Source: Pseudomonas sp. Irchel s3b2 (GTDB lineage: Bacteria > Pseudomonadota > Gammaproteobacteria > Pseudomonadales > Pseudomonadaceae). From it: 64,000 nt of DNA. How positions within the stretch are numbered: the stretch's first letter is position 1; each line of letters opens with the position of its first letter. The stretch is taken from positions 1 through 64,000 of the forward strand of contig NZ_FYEB01000007.1 in the NCBI RefSeq assembly GCF_900187445.1, read 5' to 3'. Under the pieces are notes generated by a model. It saw only the letters and a list, made by a program, of their open reading frames with translations, was not told the origin of the DNA and ran no database searches. The position numbers and the translations under genes were made by a program. Shown here piece after piece: positions 1 through 6,613 of this stretch.

Positions 1-496
1 GCGCCGCTTTCACGGTGCCCGCCGCAGTCATCAGCATCGGCATGAAGCGTGGATAGTAGTGAGCGGCCAGCAAGACGGCTTTATAGCCGGCGATGTTCGC
101 CTGGGAGGACAGCACATCCAGGCTCTGAGCGCGGGAGGTGCGCGGCGCGGCCTCCAGTGCGAACGCGGTAATGCCGCACTCGGCCAGTTTGGCAATGGTT
201 TCATTGCTGAACGGGTTGAGCATGCCCACCACAACGGTGCCGCGCTTGATCAGCGTCAGTTCGCTGTCGCTGGGGGCGACCACCTTGAGAATCAGCTCGG
301 CGCCAAACGCATCATTGGCACTGCCAATGAACGCGCCTGCCGCTGCATAAGCACTGTCGACTACGCTGGCATTAATACCGGCGCCGCTTTGCACAGTGAC
401 TTTATGACCCTGGCCGATCAGCTTCTTGATGGTTTCCGGGGTTGCAGCAACCCGTGTTTCACCCGTCTGGGTTTCGAGAGGAACACCAATGTGCAC
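1..496 (-). CDS. pntAA: NAD(P) transhydrogenase subunit alpha part 1 (partial, 5' portion)
   Basis: The minus-strand frame opens with GTG at 496 and reads MHIGVPLETQTGETRVAATP, running off the left edge after 165 codons. This N-terminus is typical of the soluble NAD(H)-binding domain I of proton-translocating transhydrogenase (PntAA), a family that also resembles alanine dehydrogenase. The enzyme transfers hydride between NADH and NADP+ at the membrane. An excellent Shine-Dalgarno (AGGAGG on the minus strand, about 502-508) lies just upstream of the GTG and fixes the start. The rest of the gene and pntAB/pntB should lie to the left. An alanine dehydrogenase is the main alternative, but the early residues fit PntAA better. 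Confidence 0.85.
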   Translation of the reverse strand, partial: MHIGVPLETQTGETRVAATPETIKKLIGQGHKVTVQSGAGINASVVDSAYAAAGAFIGSANDAFGAELILKVVAPSDSELTLIKRGTVVVGMLNPFSNETIAKLAECGITAFALEAAPRTSRAQSLDVLSSQANIAGYKAVLLAAHYYPRFMPMLMTAAGTVKAA

Positions 497-565
497 GTCA
501 AACCTCCTGTGTGATCTTTAATGAGTAAACCCAGGCACTTCGGAAGGTGCGGCTGGGGCGGTCGA

Positions 566-1678
566 TCAGCAAGATCCCGCCAAATCGGAACGATCAATCA
601 TCCGGACACTGGCAAAAGTCGATTCGTTTCGTGCTTGGTCGAACGACGTCAGCGGTTTAGTCGATGACATCTGCGTAATCGCAAGCGTTACCGGTTTGCG
701 ACTCATTTCAGAGCCGGAACGCTCGTCGCTCGGTGGAACACCAAAGTACTCGCGATAACATTTGGAAAAGTGTGGTGTGGACACGAAACCGCATACATAC
801 GCCAACTCTATGATCGGCAATGACGTCTGCTTAAGCAGTTGTCGCGCTCGAATAAGGCGTAATCTCAGGTAATAGCGTGACGGCGTACAGTGGAGGTATT
901 TTTGAAATAGCCGCTCTAGCTGTCGACGTGACAGATCAACGTATTCTGCAAGGTTATCCAGATCGATCGGTTCCTCGAGATTGGCTTCCATCAACGCGAC
1001 AATCTCCTGCAGCTTTGGCTGATGAGTTCCCAGCACGTGCCTGAGCGGAATGCGCTGATGGTCCTGTTCGTTGCGAATGCGCTCGTAAACAAACATCTCA
1101 GAGATGGCTGCGGATAGTTCGCGGCCATGATCGCGACCAATCAGGTGCAACATCATGTCCATAGGCGCCGTTCCCCCGGAGCTTGTGAATCGGTTTCGGT
1201 CGAGGGTGAAGAGTCTCGCGCTGATGCTGACTCGCGGGAAAGCTTCCTGCATGGCGGCCAAAAATTCCCAATGCACGCTGCACTCGTAGCCGTCGAGCAG
1301 CCCGGCTTTGGCAAGCGCCCAGCTACCGGTGCACACACCTCCCAACCGTCTGGATTGACGCGCCAAGGCTTGCAGCCAGGTAATGTGCTCGCGAGTAATT
1401 ACGCTCTGGACTCCAATACCACCGCACACGATTACAGTGTCCGCCACTAATGGGTTGTTCCATGAAGCATCTGGGGTGATCGGCACGCCGTCACTGGCCC
1501 AGACAGGCTCTCCACCGAGGCTGAACGTATGCCAGCGATATAGCTCTCGCCCCGACAACTGATTGGCCATGCGCAGTGGCTCTATTGCGGACGCCAGGGA
1601 AATAAGTGTGAATTTATCCAACAGCAGAAAACCAACGGATTGAGTCGTACCGTCGGACACGGTGGAGTTCGATGACAT
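566..1678 (-). CDS. GlxA/AraC-family transcriptional regulator, GbdR/ArgR-like
   Basis: About 370 residues. Residues ~15-190 form a DJ-1/PfpI-like (GATase1-like) sensor domain, beginning VGFLLLDKFTLISLASAIEP and containing the VCTGSWALAKAGLLDG elbow segment. Residues ~240-340 form a double helix-turn-helix AraC domain (LDNLAEYVDLSRRQLERLF, then GFVSTPHFSKCYREYFG). Over much of its length it closely resembles P. aeruginosa GbdR (glycine betaine/dimethylglycine) and ArgR (arginine) as I recall them, so it probably senses an amino acid or quaternary amine. It lies just downstream of, and on the same strand as, an amino-acid permease, which it may control. GTG 1720 and ATG 1687 are alternative starts; ATG 1678 has the better spacing from GAGG. 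The ligand is unknown. Confidence 0.85.
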   Translation of the reverse strand: MSSNSTVSDGTTQSVGFLLLDKFTLISLASAIEPLRMANQLSGRELYRWHTFSLGGEPVWASDGVPITPDASWNNPLVADTVIVCGGIGVQSVITREHITWLQALARQSRRLGGVCTGSWALAKAGLLDGYECSVHWEFLAAMQEAFPRVSISARLFTLDRNRFTSSGGTAPMDMMLHLIGRDHGRELSAAISEMFVYERIRNEQDHQRIPLRHVLGTHQPKLQEIVALMEANLEEPIDLDNLAEYVDLSRRQLERLFQKYLHCTPSRYYLRLRLIRARQLLKQTSLPIIELAYVCGFVSTPHFSKCYREYFGVPPSDERSGSEMSRKPVTLAITQMSSTKPLTSFDQARNESTFASVRMIDRSDLAGSC

Positions 1679-1730
1679 CGTGGTCATGTCCTCACAAAGA
1701 GCTATTACGGCCTGAGACACAGGTGCTTGT

Positions 1731-1761
1731 AATACCCCCCAGCCTTGGCGTGGGGAGTATT
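1731..1761. other. Inverted repeat between permease and regulator
   Basis: AATACCCCCC (1731-1740) and GGGGAGTATT (1752-1761) pair in 9 of 10 positions around an 11-nt loop. It sits between the permease stop and the regulator start on the minus strand. There is no T-run, so it is not a classic terminator; it could trim regulator expression or be a protein-binding site. Confidence 0.4.
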
Positions 1762-1787
1762 AGGTTCGGCGCAAATATCTCCTTGGT

Positions 1788-3188
1788 TTATCCCACTGAC
1801 GTCACCCTCGCAGCCTGCGCAGGGTGACGCGATGTCACAAGGCCGATAAAGGAAATCGCCAGCGCCAGCCCAATGGTTGTGCTCACTTCGGTACGGTGCT
1901 CTGGGGTGATCATCATGACCGCCAGCGCTGCGCAAATGAACACGATCACCAGCCACGTCAGCCATGGAAACAGCCACATGCGAAAGGTCAGCTCGACATT
2001 TTGCCGACGCAACATCCGGCGCATCCGCAGCTGCGACACTGCAATGGCCAGGTACACCAGCAAGGCAATCGCGCCGGAGCTGGCCAGCAGGAACTCAAAC
2101 AGACCGGCGGGCATGAAGTAGCTCCATACGGTGATCGCCGCGCCCAGCACGGTGCTGGCGATGACTGCTGCCCGAGGCACGCCTTCGGAGGAGGTCGCCT
2201 TCAGCGTCTTCGGCGCATCGCCACGACGGCCCAGCGAGTACAGCATGCGCGAGGCAATGTAGATCGAGGAGTTCATGCAACTGGCCACGGCGATCAGCAC
2301 CACCACGTCCACCATGAACTTGGCGTGGGGAATGTTCATGATTTCCAGTGCCCGCTGGTAAGAGCCTACCTGGGCCAGCAGCGGATCGTTCCAGGGCACC
2401 ACGGAGATGACCACGAAAATCGACAACAGGTAGAACACGCCGATGCGCCAAATCACCGAGCGCGTGGCCTTGGCAATGTTCTGCGACGGGTTATTGGATT
2501 CGGCGGCGGCGATGGTCACTGCCTCGGTCCCGATGAAACTGAACATGATGGTGATGAAGGCGCCCACCACCGCCGACAGGCCGTTGGGGGCGAACCCGCC
2601 ATGTTCGGCCATCAGACCGCTCAAGCCGCTGACCTCCCGTTCGGGCACCCAGCCCATCAACACGGCAAAACCCACCCCGATGAAACCGATGATCGCCACC
2701 ACCTTGGCCATGGCAAACCAGAATTCGAATTCGCCGTACTTGGAGACACTGAACAGATTGGTGATCACCAAGGCAATGATCGACCCCAGGGCGAACAGCC
2801 AGGCATCGATCTGGGGAAACCACTGGTTCAACACATGACCGGCGGCAAGCGCCTCGATAGGAATCACCAGCACCCAGAACCACCAATACAGCCAACCGAT
2901 GGTGAAGCCTGCCCAACGGCCTATTGCCTGGTCGGCATAGGTGGAGAACGAGCCAGTGTCCGGATTGGCTACCGCCATTTCACCGAGCATTCGCATGACC
3001 AGAACGACGAGCAGGCCAGAGAATAGATAGGCCAGAAGGACGGCTGGGCCAGCAGCTGCAATGGCATGTCCTGAGCCAACGAATAAACCGGCGCCGATAA
3101 TACCGGCGATGGATAGCATTGTTACGTGACGAGGCTTGAAGCCCTGCGCCAATTGGCCACTCGAATCCTTGGAGCTCGGGCTAATCAT
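1788..3188 (-). CDS. APC-family amino-acid permease, GabP-like
   Basis: A 466-residue polytopic membrane protein, the same length as E. coli GabP, with about twelve hydrophobic segments. Family signatures run throughout: RHVTMLSIAGIIGAGLFVGS at the N-terminus, PDTGSFSTYADQAIGRWAG, GWLYWWFWVLVIP and SASRMLYSLGRRGDAP-type sequence in the middle. It should import GABA or a related amino acid by proton symport at the inner membrane. The ATG at 3188 is preferred over an in-frame TTG at 3233 because the GabP homology starts directly after it, although the ribosome site (AGAGAAA) is weak. The neighbouring GbdR-like regulator suggests a nitrogen-compound catabolic role. The exact substrate cannot be read from the sequence. 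Confidence 0.88.
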   Translation of the reverse strand: MISPSSKDSSGQLAQGFKPRHVTMLSIAGIIGAGLFVGSGHAIAAAGPAVLLAYLFSGLLVVLVMRMLGEMAVANPDTGSFSTYADQAIGRWAGFTIGWLYWWFWVLVIPIEALAAGHVLNQWFPQIDAWLFALGSIIALVITNLFSVSKYGEFEFWFAMAKVVAIIGFIGVGFAVLMGWVPEREVSGLSGLMAEHGGFAPNGLSAVVGAFITIMFSFIGTEAVTIAAAESNNPSQNIAKATRSVIWRIGVFYLLSIFVVISVVPWNDPLLAQVGSYQRALEIMNIPHAKFMVDVVVLIAVASCMNSSIYIASRMLYSLGRRGDAPKTLKATSSEGVPRAAVIASTVLGAAITVWSYFMPAGLFEFLLASSGAIALLVYLAIAVSQLRMRRMLRRQNVELTFRMWLFPWLTWLVIVFICAALAVMMITPEHRTEVSTTIGLALAISFIGLVTSRHPAQAARVTSVG

Positions 3189-3525
3189 TTTTTTTCTCTG
3201 CTGATCGATATTTAAGCGGATTGATAGGGGCAACAGATCATCATTGTTGCCTGCAGGGCTTCCTGAAAGAGGGACTCTTCAAACGCTGCAGTTCCTATCA
3301 AACCCATCATCGCGATGTGGCTATTTCGATGAAAAGGAGCGCCACCTTACCCGGCTTGTCCGACGATTCAGTTACCTGATCACGCCACCTCCATGTCTGA
3401 TATCGACACGCGAAAACATTTTGGTCACGGCGGAAACCATATAGTCACCAAGTGGCCAAAGGCAATTATCCCGGTTCGTTGAGAGTTTCTTTTGATTCGG
3501 CAGCGAAGGCCGTCTACTTCACTCA
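3189..3525. other. Intergenic region without a supported gene
   Basis: This stretch lies upstream of the permease and downstream of mocB; both flanking genes are on the minus strand. A plus-strand frame of 66 codons at 3244-3444 has no ribosome site and no recognisable content. The region presumably carries the permease promoter, but I could not assign boxes with confidence. Confidence 0.4.
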
Positions 3526-3564
3526 ACGAAAAACGCCGCTAATTCCTGACTGGGACAGCGGCGT
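3526..3564 (-). terminator. Rho-independent terminator of mocA-mocC-mocB
   Basis: On the minus strand, ACGCCGCT (3564-3557) pairs perfectly with AGCGGCGT (3540-3533) and is followed by a TTTTTC run. It begins 20 nt after the mocB stop, so it ends the three-gene unit. Confidence 0.85.
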
Positions 3565-3583
3565 CGATGGTTAGCGTTGGACG

Positions 3584-4510
3584 CTACTTGTAATGTTGCT
3601 CAAACACGGCCACTTGTTCCGGTGTGATCAACTGAAAGGGCACCCAGACATCCGTCTCGACCGGCTCGCCCTTGATCATTTTGATGGCCGCTTGCAGCGC
3701 GGTGGCCGCCTGGGCTTTGGGGTCTTGAAAGACCGAGGCGACCAACATCCCGCGCTTGATCGCCGCCAAGCCGTCGGGCAGGCCGTCGATGCCGACAATC
3801 GCAATTTCGCCTTTGGTTTTGCCGGCCTGCTGCAGTGCCATGGCGGCGCCGATGGCCATCTCGTCATTGTTGGCAACGATGGCGTCAAAACTCGTGCCGG
3901 CCAGCAGCCAGTTGCTGGTCAGGTCCATGCCTTTGTTGCGCTGCCATTCGGCACTTTGTTGTTCGACAATCTTGATCCCGGGATAGTCCTTGAGCACCTG
4001 TTTGACGCCTTCGGTGCGGTCGTGCGTGGAGTTCTGCGCCAGGTCGCCCATGATGATCGCGAGGGTACCTTTGCCCCTCAGTTTTTCGGCCAGGTAGCGC
4101 ATTTGCAGTTGCCCGGCCTCAATGTCATTCGACGCCACGGTGACCACGCCTTTGGGCAAGACGCGTTCGTCCGGGTGGCGGTTGACGTAGACCAGCGGCG
4201 TCTTCGCTTCGACGGCGGCGCGGGTCATGCTGGCGGTGGCGGCGGTGTCCACGGGCAAGACGATGACAGCGTCCACTTTCTGGTTGAGGAAACCCTGGAC
4301 CTGATTGAGCTGGCGAACCACATCGCCCTGGGCGTCCTCGAACTGGATCTGGATGTTGTCCTTTTTGGCGGCCTCTTCCAGGCCGCTGCGCACGTAGGTC
4401 ATGAAGTTGTCGTCGACCCTGGCAATGCTGACACCGATGCGATAGCTGGCGGCAGCCCATTGGCTGAATACGAGTAGCAGCGTGGCAAAAAGTAGTGTGC
4501 GGCGACGCAT
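3584..4510 (-). CDS. mocB: Periplasmic sugar/inositol-type substrate-binding protein (MocB-like)
   Basis: A 308-residue Peripla_BP_4 (RbsB/IbpA-like) protein. The ATG at 4510 gives a clean signal peptide (MRRRTLLF, hydrophobic core, WAAA cleavage region) and has an AAAGGAAA ribosome site; an upstream in-frame ATG at 4543 would put hydrophilic residues before the signal. The mature start YRIGVSIARVDDNFMTYVRS and the VVNRHPDE/GIDGLPDG-like segments fit binding proteins for inositols and ribose. It is third in a unit with mocA and mocC, the arrangement of rhizopine-catabolism genes, so the ligand is inferred to be scyllo-inosamine, 3-O-methyl-scyllo-inosamine or an inositol. No ABC ATPase or permease gene lies in the locus, so it must share a membrane complex encoded elsewhere. 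Confidence 0.8.
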   Translation of the reverse strand: MRRRTLLFATLLLVFSQWAAASYRIGVSIARVDDNFMTYVRSGLEEAAKKDNIQIQFEDAQGDVVRQLNQVQGFLNQKVDAVIVLPVDTAATASMTRAAVEAKTPLVYVNRHPDERVLPKGVVTVASNDIEAGQLQMRYLAEKLRGKGTLAIIMGDLAQNSTHDRTEGVKQVLKDYPGIKIVEQQSAEWQRNKGMDLTSNWLLAGTSFDAIVANNDEMAIGAAMALQQAGKTKGEIAIVGIDGLPDGLAAIKRGMLVASVFQDPKAQAATALQAAIKMIKGEPVETDVWVPFQLITPEQVAVFEQHYK

Positions 4511-4609
4511 GATGGTTTTCCTTTTGTTGTTATAAGTCGACATTCGTCAAGATCAAGGTGAGGGTTGCTGGCGCGCGTAGAATCAACGTCTGAGCGCGCC
4601 GCAGGCTCC

Positions 4610-5398
4610 TCAATCCAGCGTGAACGCTTGCCGGAAACGTTCGAGTGCCGCTTCGCTGTCGCCGCTGGCCCAGCCCTCAAGCCCGACGACACCGGTGTAT
4701 CCCATACCGAACAAGGCTTTGGCAATGGCCGGGTAATGGATTTCGCCGGTCCCGGGTTCCATGCGCCCAGGGACGTCGGCGACCTGGATTTCCCCGATGG
4801 CGCTGCCGGCGCGCTGGATCAGTTCGATCAGGTTACCTTCACCAATCTGCGCATGGTAAAGGTCCAGGTTCATCTTCAGATGAGGGCTGCCCACGGCCTC
4901 GATCAGCGCCAGGGTATCCTCAGCGCGAGCGAACGGAGTGCCGGGGTGATCCACCTCGGTATTGAGATTTTCCAGCAAGAATACCCGGCCTGACTCTTCG
5001 CCCAGGCGGGCTATTTTTTCCAGGGTCTGGCAGGCGCTCAGCCACATGCGCCCAGTCGTGTGGGCCACGGGTTTGACCGGTAAACCTGTATCGTCAAGGC
5101 CCGTGCCATGCAGGTTGAGGCTCGGGCAATTCAGTTGGGCGGCAACGGCCAGCGATTCCCGTGCGCTGTCGAGCAGGTGCTGGATGTCCTCGGGGTCGGT
5201 CAAGTTGCCCGAGATGTAGCCGGTCATGGAGGTGAAGTCAGCGCCTGTGGCGACCAGGGCCGGAATATCTTTCTTGGTCCATTCCCAGAGTTCGGCGCTG
5301 AAACCCAGCGCATGAATTCGTTTGACCCGCTCGGTGAATGGCAGGTCAAGGAAGACCATCTCGGCACTGATCGCCAGTTTGAACGGTGTGAAACTCAT
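4610..5398 (-). CDS. mocC: Sugar phosphate isomerase/epimerase-family TIM barrel (MocC-like)
   Basis: 262 residues of the AP-endonuclease-2/xylose-isomerase-like TIM barrel family. Metal and substrate motifs include FLLENLNTEVDHPGTP, the MNLDLYHAQIGEGNL segment (Asp-His pair of hydroxypyruvate isomerase-like enzymes) and HYPAIAKALFGMGYTGVVGLE near the C-terminus. The ATG at 5398 overlaps the mocA stop as ATGA and has a perfect AGGAGG upstream, so the two are translationally coupled. In rhizobial moc loci this gene is required for rhizopine breakdown; the exact step (isomerisation or dehydration of the oxidised inosose) is inferred. Hydroxypyruvate isomerase or IolE/IolI-like activity is the alternative reading. 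Confidence 0.82.
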   Translation of the reverse strand: MSFTPFKLAISAEMVFLDLPFTERVKRIHALGFSAELWEWTKKDIPALVATGADFTSMTGYISGNLTDPEDIQHLLDSARESLAVAAQLNCPSLNLHGTGLDDTGLPVKPVAHTTGRMWLSACQTLEKIARLGEESGRVFLLENLNTEVDHPGTPFARAEDTLALIEAVGSPHLKMNLDLYHAQIGEGNLIELIQRAGSAIGEIQVADVPGRMEPGTGEIHYPAIAKALFGMGYTGVVGLEGWASGDSEAALERFRQAFTLD

Positions 5399-6417
5399 GA
5401 ACGGCCTCCTTGCACGCGCACCGGTTTGCCCTGCTGGAACGATTCGATGCACGCCCGGGCAATTGCCAGTGCCGCCCGGGCATCTTCACCGCGGGCCAAT
5501 GGTTTTTCGCCGGTGCGCAGGCAGTCGACAAAATGGTTGAGCTCAGCCAAATAGGCGTCACGCAGCAGGTCGGTGTCCAGGCGCTGGGTGTCAGCCTGGA
5601 TGCCGTTGGCCAGATAGCGAACCAGGTCGGAGTCATTGACGCTGCCCATGGTCAGCATGCCAGCGCTGCCGAACACTTCCCCTCGAACATCGTAGCCATA
5701 GACCGCCTGGAAGTTCGCTTCAGCGGTGGCGATGGCCCCGTTGTCAAAACGGATCGTGACCACCGCGGTGTCCAAAAAACCTTTGCTCTTGTAGTCGGGA
5801 GCAATCAGCGCGTCGGCCATGACAAAGACTTCAACGGCTTCGGCGCCGGGGTTCAGGTAGCGCAGGGTGTCGAAGTCATGAATCAGGGTTTCGAGGAAAA
5901 TCACCCACTGCGGCGAGGCGGCCGGATTGTTCAGCGCCGGGTCGCGCGTCAGCGAGCGCAGCAGTTGCGGCGTACCGATACGTCCGGTGACCACGTCCAG
6001 GTGAGCCGTCTGGAAGCTTTTGGCAAAGCGGCGGTTGAAGCCGACCTGCAGCGTCACTCGCGCATCGGCAGCCGCAGCGATGGCGCGGTCGGCTTCGTCC
6101 AGGGTGATGGCCATGGGTTTTTCACAAAACACCCCTTTGCCGGCCCGTGCCGCACTAATTACCAATTCGGCATGGCTGCGGGCCGGGGCGGCAATCAACA
6201 CGCCATCGATTTCCGGGTCATCGAGCAGTTGCTGTGGATCGGTGTAGACCCGCTGTACACCTAACTCTGCGGCGAGGCGAGCAGCCTGGCCAGGCGTCGG
6301 GTCGGCGATGGCGGCCAGGCAGGCACCGGGAATGTGCCGGGCCGCGGTCTGACCGTGGAAGCTGCCCATGCGGCCGGCGCCGATGAGACCCAGGCGGATA
6401 ATTTTGGATGCACTCAT
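5395..6417 (-). CDS. mocA: Gfo/Idh/MocA-family NAD-dependent dehydrogenase (inositol/inosamine dehydrogenase type)
   Basis: 340 residues. The N-terminal Rossmann fold carries LGLIGAGRMGSFHGQ (GxGxxG, residues ~10-16), and the family EKP motif appears as FCEKPMAITLDEAD. The C-terminal domain contains the DTLRYLNPGAEAVEV / LDTAVVTIRFDNGAIA pattern seen in myo-inositol 2-dehydrogenases. It should oxidise a ring hydroxyl of an inositol-type substrate with NAD+. The ATG at 6417 has GGGAG at good spacing. It is the first gene of the mocA-mocC-mocB unit and lies 70 nt downstream of a strong sigma-54 promoter. IolG (plain inositol dehydrogenase) is the main alternative; the mocDEF genes nearby favour the rhizopine reading. 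Confidence 0.82.
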   Translation of the reverse strand: MSASKIIRLGLIGAGRMGSFHGQTAARHIPGACLAAIADPTPGQAARLAAELGVQRVYTDPQQLLDDPEIDGVLIAAPARSHAELVISAARAGKGVFCEKPMAITLDEADRAIAAAADARVTLQVGFNRRFAKSFQTAHLDVVTGRIGTPQLLRSLTRDPALNNPAASPQWVIFLETLIHDFDTLRYLNPGAEAVEVFVMADALIAPDYKSKGFLDTAVVTIRFDNGAIATAEANFQAVYGYDVRGEVFGSAGMLTMGSVNDSDLVRYLANGIQADTQRLDTDLLRDAYLAELNHFVDCLRTGEKPLARGEDARAALAIARACIESFQQGKPVRVQGGRS

Positions 6418-6486
6418 GAAATGACTCCCTTTTATTGTTGTTCAACGACTCGACAGCAGGAATGTCCTCGCTGGTATCAAGCAGTG

Positions 6487-6502
6487 AGCAAGGGCTATGC
6501 CA
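6487..6502 (-). promoter_or_regulatory. Sigma-54 (-24/-12) promoter for mocACB
   Basis: The minus strand reads TGGCAT-N5-TTGCT (6502 down to 6487). The GG and GC dinucleotides are exactly 10 nt apart, matching the RpoN consensus. It lies 70 nt before mocA and directly downstream of the divergent sigma-54 activator gene's control region, so position, spacing and context agree. Confidence 0.88.
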
Positions 6503-6553
6503 ATATTTAACTAGTTGATTTATAAGGGTTTAGTAATATGAATTTGAATTAAG

Positions 6554-6601
6554 TGTTCATTCCAATGACATGTCTATACTGACATGTCGAAAATATGAAC
6601 A
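6554..6601. promoter_or_regulatory. Upstream activating sequence: paired GACATGTC palindromes inside a TGTTCAT/ATGAACA inverted repeat
   Basis: Two perfect palindromes GACATGTC (6567-6574 and 6581-6588) lie 14 bp apart, and TGTTCAT (6554-6560) is mirrored by ATGAACA (6595-6601). The site is centred about 75 bp upstream of the -24 element, a normal distance for an enhancer-binding protein. It also lies just before the activator gene, so autoregulation is possible. Confidence 0.7.
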
Positions 6602-6613
6602 TAGGGACATAGA

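Noticed and set aside
1824..3026. 400-codon plus-strand frame opposite the permease
   Set aside because: Composition dominated by His, Gln and Gly and no family content; the permease on the other strand is certain.
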